Positions 41,429 to 49,935 of a stretch of 64,000 bases of DNA are shown one piece after another. The position numbers and the translations under genes are program-made. A model generated the notes under the pieces. It searched no databases. It was not told the origin of the DNA and was given only the letters and a program-made list of their open reading frames with translations. Each line of letters begins with the position of its first letter. Position 1 is the first letter of the stretch. The DNA comes from Rubrivirga marina (GTDB lineage Bacteria; Bacteroidota; Rhodothermia; Rhodothermales; Rubricoccaceae), in NCBI RefSeq assembly GCF_002283365.1, contig NZ_MQWD01000001.1:3421951-3485950 (forward strand), read 5' to 3'.

Positions 41429-42658
41429 CTAGAACAGCACGCGTGTGCGGATCGTCCCCTCGACCTCGCGGAGCGCCTCCTGCGCGTCCTCCGACGCCCG
41501 CTGGTCCACGTCGGTCACGACGTAGCCGAGCTCGCCGCGGGTCTGGAGGTATTGCGCGTCGACGTTGGCGCCGAGGTCGGAGAACACACGGTTCACGGCC
41601 GCCATCACGCCCGGCACGTTGCGGTGGACATGCAGGATCCGGTGGCAGTCGGGGTGCGGCGGGAGCGCGACCTCGGGGAAGTTGACCGACGTCATCGTGC
41701 TCCCGTTGTCGCTGTAGCGGACGAGCTTGCCGGCGACCTCGGCCCCGATGTTCTGCTGCGCCTCGACCGTCGAGCCGCCGACGTGCGGCGTGAGGAGCGC
41801 GCGGTCGACGCCCTGGAGCGGCGTCGCGAACGGGTCGTCGTTCGACGTCGGCTCGGTCGGGTACACGTCGACGGCCGCCCCAGCGAGCATCCCGCCGTCG
41901 AGCGCCGCCGCGAGGGCCTCGAGGTCGACGACGGTCCCGCGCGAGGCGTTGATGAGGACGGCGTCCCGCTTCATGCGCGCGATCTGGTCCTCGCCGATGA
42001 GCCCGCGCGTCTGCTCCGTGTCGGGTACGTGGAGCGTGACCACGTCGGCCTCGGCGAGGAGGTCGTCGAGGCCGGGCACGGGGTGGGCGTTGCCGAGCGG
42101 GAGCACGTCGGCTGTGTCGTGGAACAGGACGCGCATCCCCAGGCCCTCGGCGAGGACCGACAGCTGCTTCCCGATGTTGCCGTAGCCGACGATCCCGAGC
42201 GTCTTGCCCCGGATCTCGCGGCTCGTCCCGACGCTCTTGGCCCACTCGCCGCGGTGGGCCTTCGCGTTCTTCTCGGGCACGCCCCGGAGCAACAGGATCG
42301 CCTCCGCCAGCACGAGCTCGGCGACCGACCGCGTGTTCGAGAACGGTGCGTTGAACACGGCCACGCCGTGCCGACTGGCCGCGTCCAGGTCGATCTGGTT
42401 CGTCCCGATGCAGAAGGCGCCGACGGCGACCAGCTTCTCGGCCGCTGCCAGCACGTCGGCCGTCAACTGTGTCCGCGAGCGGATGCCGAGAAAGTGGACG
42501 TCGCGGACGAGGCCGGGGAGGTCGGCCTCCTCGACGGTCCCCTTCAGGCTCTCGACGTGGTCGTAGCCGGCGTCGGCGAACGTCTCGACGGCGTTCTCGT
42601 GGATGCCCTCCAGCAGGAGGATCTTGATCTTGTCCTTGTTGAGTGACGTGTTCGCCAT
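41429..42658 (-). CDS. serA: D-3-phosphoglycerate dehydrogenase
   Basis: First step of serine synthesis. The 409-residue protein has the 2-hydroxyacid dehydrogenase fold with the catalytic Arg/Glu/His set: NTRSVAELVLAEAILLLRG, the NAD site GKTLGIVGYGNIGKQLSVLAEGLG, INASRGTVVDLEALAAAL (Arg), and LTPHVGGSTVEAQQNIG (His). The C-terminal ACT-like regulatory domain (HRILHVHRNVPGVMAAVNRVFS) makes it an E. coli-type SerA, likely inhibited by serine. ATG start at 42658. It is in an array of minus-strand genes: RDD protein upstream (53-base gap) and methyltransferase downstream (37-base gap). Confidence 0.93.
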   Translation of the reverse strand: MANTSLNKDKIKILLLEGIHENAVETFADAGYDHVESLKGTVEEADLPGLVRDVHFLGIRSRTQLTADVLAAAEKLVAVGAFCIGTNQIDLDAASRHGVAVFNAPFSNTRSVAELVLAEAILLLRGVPEKNAKAHRGEWAKSVGTSREIRGKTLGIVGYGNIGKQLSVLAEGLGMRVLFHDTADVLPLGNAHPVPGLDDLLAEADVVTLHVPDTEQTRGLIGEDQIARMKRDAVLINASRGTVVDLEALAAALDGGMLAGAAVDVYPTEPTSNDDPFATPLQGVDRALLTPHVGGSTVEAQQNIGAEVAGKLVRYSDNGSTMTSVNFPEVALPPHPDCHRILHVHRNVPGVMAAVNRVFSDLGANVDAQYLQTRGELGYVVTDVDQRASEDAQEALREVEGTIRTRVLF

Positions 42659-42711
42659 CGGGGAGGTGCGCGGAGACGGGATCCCCAAGGTCGCACGGTT
42701 GGCCGTCCGCG

Positions 42712-43788
42712 TCAGGCGTCGGAACCGGTTCCGAGCGGAGGATCGGATGGAGTCTCGACGCGGAGCGGCGTCATCGGGTCCGCCATTCGGATCACGACGG
42801 TCCCCGCGATCTTGTCCTCGACGCCCTGCCGGTTCGGGTCCCAGAGCACCTGCGCGAACCCGACGAGCCCCGTCACGATGGCCGCCGCGTATCCGCCGAA
42901 CCGCTCGAACGCGTTCCACAGGGACAGCGGCCGGCCGTCGAGGCGGACCACGCGGATCCCGAGGAGCCGCTTCCCGGGCGTGTATCCGCCCCACCACGCC
43001 AGCGTGAGCGTGAAGTAGACGCCGATCCAGCCGAGGGAGAGCCCGAAGTCGGCGCCGAACGCGCGCACGGAGCGCATGAAGCTCGGGGACTCGATCGCCT
43101 CGCGGAGGTCGTCGACCTCGTCGTCCAGGTCGTCGGCGCGGTCGTCGAGCGCCGCGTTGCGGGCGTGGAGTCGGGCGACCTCGGCGCCCGCGACGACCGG
43201 CGTCACGGTCTCGCGGAGGCTGTCGACGGCGAGCGTGTCGCCCGCGGCGAGCGCGTCGGCGAGGGCCCGGAGGTCGCGCTCGGCGGCCGTGCGCTCCTCC
43301 GCGCTGAGCGTGTCCGACGCCGCATTCCCGAGGGCATCGCTCAGTTCGACGTCGATGCCCGCCTCGGTGAGCCCGCGGTCGAGGCCGGCCATGCCGGGGA
43401 CGTCGTCGAGGTCCTGGGGTCCGTAGGCGTAGCTCTCGTCCGAGCCAGGGCCCCCGTAGGTCTCCAGCGAGTCGCCGCCCGAGTCGATGAGCCCGTAGGC
43501 GATGCCGAACAGGATGAGCGCGCCGACGCCGACGAGCGCGCCGCGGACCGCCCGCCGGAACGGGTGGCGGCTCCCGCGCCGCATCGCGACGAGGAAGAAC
43601 AGGATCGCCGCCGCCAGCGCCGCCGCGCCGGGCCCGCCGAGGGCGGTGACCAGTCCGGCCAGCAGGAGGTCGATGCCGAGCGCCGCGGCCCGCCGCGCCG
43701 GCGTCGCCAGCCGGACGCCGAGGAGGTCCGGGGCAATCCGGAAGGCCGTGGGAGTGACCCGGTCGCGAGGGTCGTCGAGGCGGGCCAC
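42712..43788 (-). CDS. RDD-domain membrane protein with central coiled coil
   Basis: Inner-membrane protein of about 358 residues. The start GTG at 43788 lies 8 bases after the stop of the helicase gene, so the pair is an operon. The RDD domain begins with RRAAALGIDLLLAGLVTALG (Arg and Asp of the name) and continues at the C-terminus with YTPGKRLLGIRVVRLDGRPL and the final helix. Between the helices is a long soluble, acidic, helical insertion of roughly 150 residues with SAEERTAAERDLRALADALA and DDRADDLDDEVDDLREAIE, predicted coiled coil. RDD proteins are linked to ion transport or membrane insertion; the insertion is unusual. Confidence 0.75.
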   Translation of the reverse strand: MARLDDPRDRVTPTAFRIAPDLLGVRLATPARRAAALGIDLLLAGLVTALGGPGAAALAAAILFFLVAMRRGSRHPFRRAVRGALVGVGALILFGIAYGLIDSGGDSLETYGGPGSDESYAYGPQDLDDVPGMAGLDRGLTEAGIDVELSDALGNAASDTLSAEERTAAERDLRALADALAAGDTLAVDSLRETVTPVVAGAEVARLHARNAALDDRADDLDDEVDDLREAIESPSFMRSVRAFGADFGLSLGWIGVYFTLTLAWWGGYTPGKRLLGIRVVRLDGRPLSLWNAFERFGGYAAAIVTGLVGFAQVLWDPNRQGVEDKIAGTVVIRMADPMTPLRVETPSDPPLGTGSDA

Positions 43789-43796
43789 CTCCGCCG

Positions 43797-46166
43797 CTAC
43801 CCGACGACTTGAAGCCGCGCGAACGCCAGCTTCAGCTTCTTCATCCCGACCGACTTGAAGTTGACCGTCGCCGCGGCCCGCTCCCCCGCCCCCTCGATCG
43901 AGATCACCTTCCCATTGCCGAACGACTTGTGGTGGACCTGGACGCCCGGGACGATCTGGGCCTCGCCCTCGTCGTAGACGATCGTCCTCTCGCCGCGCGC
44001 GGCCTCGACGGTCTTGGTCCGCGGGCGCGTCTTCCCGTCGTCGGGCCGGAGCGACTGCTTCCAGTAGTTCGGGTCCATCTTCCCGTAGTCGCCGAACCCG
44101 CCGTCCGACGTCTGGAACCGGCCGCGGCGGCTCTCGAACTTGCCCCCCGACTCGGTGCGGAGCAGGTCCTCCCCGTCCAGTTCGTCGAGGAACCGGGAGC
44201 GGACGCTCGACTGCTGGTCCCCGTAGCGGTAGCGGCTCCGGGCGTAGGTCAGGAAGAGGGCCTCCTCGGCCCGCGTCACACCGACGTAGAGGAGCCGGCG
44301 CTCCTCCTCGAGCTCCGTCGCGTCCTGGGCGGCCTTGGCGAGCGGGAACAGCCCTTCCTCGAGCCCGGTCACGAACACGACCTTGAACTCGAGGCCCTTC
44401 GACGCGTGGAGCGTCATGAGCGTCACGCGGTTCTCGTCGTCCGAGAGCCGGTCGACGTCGGCCACCAGGCTGACCTCCTGGAGGAACTCGGAGAGCGTCC
44501 GCGGCTCGCCCGTCGGGTCGCCCCCGGCGAACTCGGCGACGGCGTTGAGGAGCTCGTGGACGTTCTCGAGCCGCGCGAGGGCCTCGGGCGTGTTCTGGTC
44601 GCGGAGGTCCTGGAGCAGCCCGGTCTCCTGGATGAACTCGCGGGCGAGCTCGTCGGCCGGCGCCGTCCCCGCCTTCGAGGCGAACCGCGAGACGAGGAAG
44701 CCGAACCCCTCGACGGCCTTCGACGCGCGAGCGCTGAGGCCCGCGCCGCCCGGGTCCTGGACGGCCTGCCAGAGCGCCACGCGGTGCTCCGTCGCGTAGT
44801 CGCGGAGTTGGTCGATGGTCTTCGCCCCGACCCCACGCGTCGGCGTGTTGATGACGCGGAGCAGCGAGGCCTCGTCGGTCGGGTTGACGGCGAGGCGGAG
44901 GTAGGCGAGCGCGTCCTTGATCTCCTTGCGTTGGTAGAAGCTCGTCCCGCCGACCATCCGGTACGGGATGCCGCCCCGCCGGAGCGCCTCCTCGATCGAC
45001 CGCGACTGAGCGTTCGTCCGGTACAGCACGGCCACGTCGCTCCACGAGATGCCGGTGCGGGAGCGGATGTCGCGGATGGTCCGCTCGACCTTTTGGGCCT
45101 CGTCGCGCTCGCTCAGGGCCTCCATCAGGACGATCGGGTCGCCCTCGTCGTTGTCGGTCCAGAGCGTCTTGTCGAGCTGCTTCGCGTTCCCCTTGATGAC
45201 GGCGTCCGCGAGGCGGACGATCCGCTGGGTGCTCCGGTAGTTCTGCTCGAGTCGGATTTCCTTCGCGCCCGGGTAGTCCTTCTGGAACGAGAGGATGTTC
45301 TGGATGTCGGCCCCGCGGAAGGCGTAGATCGACTGGGCGTCGTCGCCGACGACGCAGAGGTTGTGGTGGTCGGCCGCGAGGAGCTTGGCGAGGACGTACT
45401 GCGTCCGGTTGGTGTCCTGGTACTCGTCGATGTGGAGGAATCGCCAGCGGCGCTGGTACTCCTTGAGGATGTCCGGATGCTGCTCGAAGAGGCGGATGGG
45501 CCAGCCGAGCAGGTCGTCGAAGTCCATCGCGTTGGCCTTCCGGAGCGCGGCGGCGTAGGGCGTGTACAGCTTCGAGGCGGCCTCGGTGAACGGGTCCCCC
45601 GCCAGTCGGGCGTACTCGTCGGGCCCGACCATGGCGTTCTTCGCGCTCGAGATCGCGCTCCGCACCGACCGCGGCGTGACGCGCTTCGGGTCGATCCCGT
45701 ACCGCGTCATGAGCTCCTTGATCAAGCGCTCCGTGTCGTCGGAGTCGTAGATCGTGAAGTCGCGCGAGAACCCGATGTGGTCGGCCTCCCTGCGGAGGAC
45801 GCGGGCGAAGATGGAGTGGAACGTCCCGATCCACATCCCCTTGGCCTCGTCGCCCACGAGGTCGACCACGCGCGACCGCATCTCGCGGGCGGCCTTGTTG
45901 GTGAACGTGAGCGCGAGGATCTGGCTCGGCCACGCCTGCTTCGACGCCAGGAGGTAGGCGATCCGGTGCGTGAGCGTCCGCGTTTTTCCAGAGCCCGGCC
46001 CCGCGATGATCATGACCGGGCCCTCGGTCGTCCGGGCCGCCTCGGCCTGGACGGGGTTGAGCCCTCCCAAGAGGGCCTCGGCCTCCGAGCGGTCCGCCTC
46101 GGTGGGCTGGCGGGGGGAGGCGGAGGGGGTACGGTCGGGGTCGGGTCGGAGAGCGAACGTCTTCAT
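43797..46166 (-). CDS. UvrD/PcrA-type superfamily 1 DNA helicase
   Basis: 3'-5' DNA helicase of 789 residues used in repair and replication-fork maintenance. Motifs: Q/Ia LNPVQAEAARTTEGPVMIIAG, Walker A GPGSGKTRTLTHRIAYLL, Walker B-type IDEYQDTNRTQYVL, III CVVGDDAQSIYAFRGAD, IV RLEQNYRSTQRIV, V LMTLHASKGLEFKVVF, and VI ERRLLYVGVTRAEEALFL. The C-terminal tail is Lys-rich and has the PcrA-like ending with a beta/Tudor-like segment VHHKSFGNGKVISIEGAG. ATG at 46166. Upstream, a structured 51-base element and the divergent dps gene occupy the gap. I leave the gene symbol open because uvrD and pcrA cannot be told apart from sequence alone. Confidence 0.93.
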   Translation of the reverse strand: MKTFALRPDPDRTPSASPRQPTEADRSEAEALLGGLNPVQAEAARTTEGPVMIIAGPGSGKTRTLTHRIAYLLASKQAWPSQILALTFTNKAAREMRSRVVDLVGDEAKGMWIGTFHSIFARVLRREADHIGFSRDFTIYDSDDTERLIKELMTRYGIDPKRVTPRSVRSAISSAKNAMVGPDEYARLAGDPFTEAASKLYTPYAAALRKANAMDFDDLLGWPIRLFEQHPDILKEYQRRWRFLHIDEYQDTNRTQYVLAKLLAADHHNLCVVGDDAQSIYAFRGADIQNILSFQKDYPGAKEIRLEQNYRSTQRIVRLADAVIKGNAKQLDKTLWTDNDEGDPIVLMEALSERDEAQKVERTIRDIRSRTGISWSDVAVLYRTNAQSRSIEEALRRGGIPYRMVGGTSFYQRKEIKDALAYLRLAVNPTDEASLLRVINTPTRGVGAKTIDQLRDYATEHRVALWQAVQDPGGAGLSARASKAVEGFGFLVSRFASKAGTAPADELAREFIQETGLLQDLRDQNTPEALARLENVHELLNAVAEFAGGDPTGEPRTLSEFLQEVSLVADVDRLSDDENRVTLMTLHASKGLEFKVVFVTGLEEGLFPLAKAAQDATELEEERRLLYVGVTRAEEALFLTYARSRYRYGDQQSSVRSRFLDELDGEDLLRTESGGKFESRRGRFQTSDGGFGDYGKMDPNYWKQSLRPDDGKTRPRTKTVEAARGERTIVYDEGEAQIVPGVQVHHKSFGNGKVISIEGAGERAAATVNFKSVGMKKLKLAFARLQVVG

Positions 46167-46215
46167 CGGATCGGAGTCGGCTGCCGAAACCTAGCGCCGA
46201 TGAGGGCCCGACCCG

Positions 46216-46266
46216 GTGAAGACGCGGACGCCCCGTAGGGCGCCCCCGCAGACACGGGGGCTTCAC
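46216..46266. ncRNA. Predicted three-way RNA junction upstream of dps
   Basis: Outer arm GTGAAG (46216-46221) pairs with CTTCAC (46261-46266) and encloses two contiguous hairpins, CGCCC/GGGCG (loop CGTA) and CCCCCG/CGGGGG (loop CAGACA), with a 7-base unpaired left side. All paired positions are perfect. It lies between the divergent helicase and dps genes, 59 bases before the dps start. It may be a regulatory leader, a small RNA or chance in GC-rich DNA; no known RNA family was recognised. Confidence 0.4.
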
Positions 46267-46324
46267 GGATCTGCCCCTCCCAGCCCCGGTTGAACGACGG
46301 CCCCCTCTCCACTCTCCCCCTCTC

Positions 46325-46891
46325 ATGGCTGCCACCAGCAAGACCGCCCAGATCCCGTACTCCACCCGCCTCGACATCGCCGAGGACGACCGGCACAAGC
46401 TGGTCACGATGCTCAACGAGACGCTCGCGGCGACCTCCGACCTGTACTCCCAGACGAAGCAGGCCCACTGGAACGTCAAGGGCAAGGACTTCTACCAGCT
46501 CCACCTCCTCTACGACGAGCTCGCCGAGAAGCTCGAGGAGCCGCTCGACCTCGTCGCCGAGCGGATCGTCCTCCTCGGCGGCTACGCGTACGGCACGGTC
46601 CGGATGGCCGCCGAGGCGAGCCCGATCGCCCCGTTCCCGGGCACCGACCAGGAGGGCGACCAGGACACGTTCAACGACCCGTCGTTCCTGACCACGCTCG
46701 CCGACCGCTGGGCCCAGTACGCCGACCACATCCGCGAGATGGACAAGAAGGCCGACGACATCGGTGACCCCGGCACGGCCGACCTCTACGACCAGATCAT
46801 CCACATCGCCGAGCGAGGGACGTGGTTCATCGAGGGCCACCTCCAGCGGTATCACGGCGGGCTGAAGGAAGAGGGCCAGGACCCGAAGTAG
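46325..46891 (+). CDS. dps: Dps-type ferritin-like DNA-binding protein
   Basis: Dodecameric iron-storing protein that shields DNA from oxidative damage. The ferroxidase site residues sit in QAHWNVKGKDFYQLHLLYDELAEKL (His, and the Asp/Glu pair), a Dps hallmark. The Dps helix core is complete over about 160 residues, with an N-terminal tail containing Lys that could bind DNA. The start MAATSKTAQIPYSTRLDIAE is the only good ATG. A three-way RNA fold is 59 bases upstream and the hairpin at 46934-46969 follows the stop. Expression is often tied to oxidative stress or stationary phase; the site of control here is not known. Confidence 0.92.
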   Translation: MAATSKTAQIPYSTRLDIAEDDRHKLVTMLNETLAATSDLYSQTKQAHWNVKGKDFYQLHLLYDELAEKLEEPLDLVAERIVLLGGYAYGTVRMAAEASPIAPFPGTDQEGDQDTFNDPSFLTTLADRWAQYADHIREMDKKADDIGDPGTADLYDQIIHIAERGTWFIEGHLQRYHGGLKEEGQDPK

Positions 46892-46933
46892 CGTCCGTAC
46901 CCGACCCGAGTCGCACGACAGGGTTGAACATTT

Positions 46934-46969
46934 CGAGGCGGGCAGGCCCTTGCAGGTTTGCCCGCCTCG
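46934..46969. repeat. CGAGGCGGGCA/TGCCCGCCTCG hairpin after dps
   Basis: Perfect 11-bp arms around a 14-base loop, 43 bases after the dps stop. The arms (CGAGGC ... GCCTCG) are in the reversed order compared with the typical palindrome, as at 31345. The candidate promoter of the next gene begins right after it. Confidence 0.55.
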
Positions 46970-46971
46970 TG

Positions 46972-46980
46972 TACGTTCTG
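46972..46980 (+). promoter_or_regulatory. Candidate -7 box TACGTTCTG
   Basis: TACGTTCTG lies 21 bases before the ATG of the amidase at 47001, with a possible TTG -33 element near 46950. Confidence 0.35.
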
Positions 46981-47000
46981 GGGCACCCTTCCGAGGACCC

Positions 47001-47894
47001 ATGCCTGCCCCCTCGATCGACGCCCTCTCGCTCCGCCTGCCCCGCGGCCAGTACGTCGACCGCCCCGAGCCCAAGGATCTCGTCGTGATGCACCACACGG
47101 CGGGCGGCTCGGCGGCCTCCAGCGTGAGCTGGTGGCGGCAAACCGACGTGCGCGTCGCGACCGCCTACATCATCGAGCGGGACGGGACCATCTACGAGTG
47201 CTTCGACCCCGGGCTCTGGGCCTACCATCTCGGCGCGAGCATCCAGTCGCTCGAAGAGCGGTCGATCGGGATCGAGCTCGCGAACTGGGGCGGGCTGAAG
47301 CACGACGGAGCGACATACCGCACGTGGTCCGGCGCCGAGATCCCGAAGACGGCGGTCCACGACCACGGCCGGAGCTGGCGCGGCTTCCGCTACTACGAGG
47401 CGTACCCGAAGGCCCAGCTCGACGCGGCGATCGCCCTCGCCGCTCACCTCGTCGAGCGGTTCGGGATCGCCCCCGACGTGGCGCCTGCCCAGCTCGGCTC
47501 GCCCGACGTCACGCGCTTCCGCAAGTACCGGGGGGTCGTCGCGCACCACCACGTCCGGGCCGACAAGTCGGACATCAGCCCGGCCTTTCCGTGGGACCGC
47601 CTGACGGACGAGATCGAGGCCCTCGCGTCCGATCCCGACGTCCCGCCCCCCGCGCCGCAGGTGCCCAAAAAGTCGCTCGGCGTCGGCGACGGCGGCGACC
47701 GCGTGGTCCTCCTCCAGAAGCGGCTCGCCGAGATGGGCTACAACGTCGGCCCGGCAGACGGCGACTTCGGCCCGCGGACGCTCGCGGCCGTCCTCGCTGC
47801 ACAGCGCGACGCCGGTCTCCTGGCCGACGGCATCGTCGGGCCGCAGACGGCCGCGACGCTCGGCCTCTCGTGGCCCGACCTCGACGACGCCTGA
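47001..47894 (+). CDS. N-acetylmuramoyl-L-alanine amidase with peptidoglycan-binding domain, no signal peptide
   Basis: Zinc amidase (Amidase_2/PGRP-like) of 297 residues that cuts between MurNAc and the stem peptide. The zinc ligands lie in VVMHHTAGGSA (His), AHHHVRADKSDISPAFPW (His and Asp), with IGIELANWGG and the Tyr/Lys-rich region between. The C-terminal 70 residues form a PG_binding_1 domain (GDGGDRVVLLQKRLAEMGYNVG then FGPRTLAAVLAAQRDAGL). The start is MPAPSIDALSLRLPRGQYVD: there is no signal peptide or N-terminal helix, as in phage endolysins and cytoplasmic AmpD-like enzymes. No phage genes are near. AmpD-type recycling is inferred as likely. Confidence 0.85.
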   Translation: MPAPSIDALSLRLPRGQYVDRPEPKDLVVMHHTAGGSAASSVSWWRQTDVRVATAYIIERDGTIYECFDPGLWAYHLGASIQSLEERSIGIELANWGGLKHDGATYRTWSGAEIPKTAVHDHGRSWRGFRYYEAYPKAQLDAAIALAAHLVERFGIAPDVAPAQLGSPDVTRFRKYRGVVAHHHVRADKSDISPAFPWDRLTDEIEALASDPDVPPPAPQVPKKSLGVGDGGDRVVLLQKRLAEMGYNVGPADGDFGPRTLAAVLAAQRDAGLLADGIVGPQTAATLGLSWPDLDDA

Positions 47895-47897
47895 CCG

Positions 47898-49232
47898 CTA
47901 CGGGTCGTCGTCCCCTTCGAGTTCACCGGCACCGAACAGCTTGAGTGCGGCGCCGAAGATGCCGCCGAGTTGAAGCCCCTCCTGTGGAATGAGGAGGTCC
48001 GACCACCTGGACTGCTCGACCCACTCGGACGTCGCGGCGACAGATTCGAGGCTGTCGAGCGGGAGCATGCCGCGGCCCGCGCGGAACACCTCATAGCCCG
48101 CGTACGCCCCGCGCGGGTTCCGGTACCGCCGCCCGAGGCGGGCCGCCTCGCCGCGGACGCCGGGCAGGACGAGGTCGAGGACCGTCTGCTGCCGGAAGCC
48201 GACGGTCGGGACCCGATTGCCCGTAAGGGTGACTGACACCGTCCCTTCCCGCTCGAACGTGTGGGGGAGCCACACCGAATCCCGAAGGGCCTCGTCAGTC
48301 CAGGCCGATCGGTAGTCCCAGCGGTACGCCGCGTCGAAAAAGTCGACGGAGCCGCCGGGCACGAAGTCAGCCCGGAGGTCGGCCTCGGCGATGACGAGGA
48401 GCGTGTCGACGACGCGGATCCGCCCGGCGAGGAGGCCAGGGCGCCGCGGGATGACGGCGAGGTCGAGGAACCGGTGGCCGTCCCGCTCGATCGTCTCCCC
48501 GAGGCGGAAGGCGTAGAAGTCGAGCGCGTTGGGGTTCGTGGGCGACGGCACGACCTGCCCGTCGAGGACCAGGGCGTCCTCGAAGTAGAGGTCCGGGATC
48601 GGCCCCATCCGCGCCCACCGGAACGGGCCACCGAAGGGCCGCCGCCGTCGGGCGACGACTTCCTCCTGGAGCCCCCAGCCCCGATTCCAAGACAGGTTCG
48701 AGACCGTCTCCTCAAGCCCGATGGCGACGGGCCGCACGTCGGTCACACCGTCGCGCGTCAGGAGGAGCCGCGAGTAGCCCTCGGCAGCGTAGGCCCCCAT
48801 CCGGGCCGCCAGCTCCTGCCGGCGCCGCAGGAGGCGTCGCCACAAGACCTCGCCCGGCGGCTCGCCCGTCACCTCCACCTCGCCCAGCACGAACGGCGCC
48901 GGCGACAGGCGGACGTCGCGGCGAACGACGCCCGCGCGCACGTCGGCCTGTGTGATCACGACCTGGGCCCCGGCGTAGCCGACGAACCGGACGAGGACCG
49001 TGTCGGGCAACGACGGGAGCGCGAGTCGTAGGCGCCCGTCGGCGTCGGCGGAGGCGCCGCGGTCGGTCCCCATCACCTGCGCCGTCGCCCCGGGCAGCGG
49101 CGCCCCGGACCGGGCGTCGCGGACCGTGGCGTCTAGCTGGACCTCTTGCGCCTGAACCGCCCCGATGGCGAAGCAGAGGAGAGCGAGACGGACGAGGCGC
49201 AAGAGGCGGAGCGGGGATCGAGACGGCCTCAA
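47898..49232 (-). CDS. Carboxypeptidase-regulatory-domain protein, short DUF5686-like form
   Basis: Exported protein of 444 residues. The signal MRPSRSPLRLLRLVRLALLC leads to a CarboxypepD_reg-like beta domain (VQLDATVRDARSGAPLPGAT, TVLVRFVGYAGAQV), as at the N-terminus of many Bacteroidota outer-membrane proteins. The middle part (VLWRRLLRRRQELAARMGAYAAEGYSR) and the following strand-rich part with VVDTLLVIAEADLRADF resemble the DUF5686 front half. In full-length relatives an outer-membrane beta-barrel of about 400 residues follows; here the gene ends after GELEGDDDP, three bases before the convergent amidase stop. It may be a naturally short form or a truncated one. Confidence 0.65.
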   Translation of the reverse strand: MRPSRSPLRLLRLVRLALLCFAIGAVQAQEVQLDATVRDARSGAPLPGATAQVMGTDRGASADADGRLRLALPSLPDTVLVRFVGYAGAQVVITQADVRAGVVRRDVRLSPAPFVLGEVEVTGEPPGEVLWRRLLRRRQELAARMGAYAAEGYSRLLLTRDGVTDVRPVAIGLEETVSNLSWNRGWGLQEEVVARRRRPFGGPFRWARMGPIPDLYFEDALVLDGQVVPSPTNPNALDFYAFRLGETIERDGHRFLDLAVIPRRPGLLAGRIRVVDTLLVIAEADLRADFVPGGSVDFFDAAYRWDYRSAWTDEALRDSVWLPHTFEREGTVSVTLTGNRVPTVGFRQQTVLDLVLPGVRGEAARLGRRYRNPRGAYAGYEVFRAGRGMLPLDSLESVAATSEWVEQSRWSDLLIPQEGLQLGGIFGAALKLFGAGELEGDDDP

Positions 49233-49260
49233 CGGCGGACGCCGGCCCGTGGTGCCCCGG

Positions 49261-49920
49261 CTAGTCCGCGGCGCGGACCGTCACCGTCAGCGACGGGAGG
49301 CCGGTCGCGGTCGCCACCAGCGTTTCCCCGGGGTGGACGGGCCCGACGCCCTCGGGCGTGCCCGTGTAGATGAGGTCGCCCGGCTCCAGCGTGAACACCG
49401 ACGACAAGAACGACACGATGCGGGCGACCGAGTAGATCATCAGCCCGGTCGACCCCTTCTGACGGACCTCCCCGTCGATCTCGAGCGCGACCTCGATGGC
49501 CTGCGGATCCGAGACCTCCGAGGCCGGCACGAGCGCGCCGAGCGGGGCGAACGTGTCGAAGCCCTTGGCCACGCTCCACGGCTTGCCGCCCTTCTTCGCG
49601 TCCGATTGCAGGTCGCGCGCCGTCATGTCGAGGCCCACGGCGTAGGCCGCGACGTGGGCGAGGGCGTCCGCCTCGGGGATCTCCTTGCCGCCCTCCCCCA
49701 TCACGGCCACCAACTCCACCTCGTGGTGGACGTCGGCCGACTGGCGCGGGATCACGATCTCCCCGCCGTCGGGGATCAGCGCCGTCGACGGCTTGAGGAA
49801 CGCGACCGGGTCGTCGGTCCCCGTCCCGCCCATCTCGATGGCGTGGGCGACGTAGTTCTTGCCGATGCAGAGGACCTTGCCGGGCCGCACCTCGCGGCCG
49901 TCGGGGAGAGTCAATGTCAT
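49261..49920 (-). CDS. Fumarylacetoacetate hydrolase family protein (FAHD1-like)
   Basis: Predicted acylpyruvate hydrolase or oxaloacetate decarboxylase, 219 residues. Characteristic elements: KVLCIGKNYVAHAIEMGG, PVAFLKPSTALI, the divalent metal Glu/Glu/Asp set in DVHHEVELVAVMGEGGKEIPEADALAHV, VGLDMTARDLQSDAKKGGKPW, AKGFDTFAPLG, and the end segment YTGTPEGVGPVHPGETLVA. ATG at 49920. It follows the HNH endonuclease gene on the same strand across a 97-base gap with direct and inverted repeats, so it may be co-transcribed with it. The exact substrate is not determined by sequence. Confidence 0.88.
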   Translation of the reverse strand: MTLTLPDGREVRPGKVLCIGKNYVAHAIEMGGTGTDDPVAFLKPSTALIPDGGEIVIPRQSADVHHEVELVAVMGEGGKEIPEADALAHVAAYAVGLDMTARDLQSDAKKGGKPWSVAKGFDTFAPLGALVPASEVSDPQAIEVALEIDGEVRQKGSTGLMIYSVARIVSFLSSVFTLEPGDLIYTGTPEGVGPVHPGETLVATATGLPSLTVTVRAAD

Positions 49921-49935
49921 GTCGAATCGGTTGAG

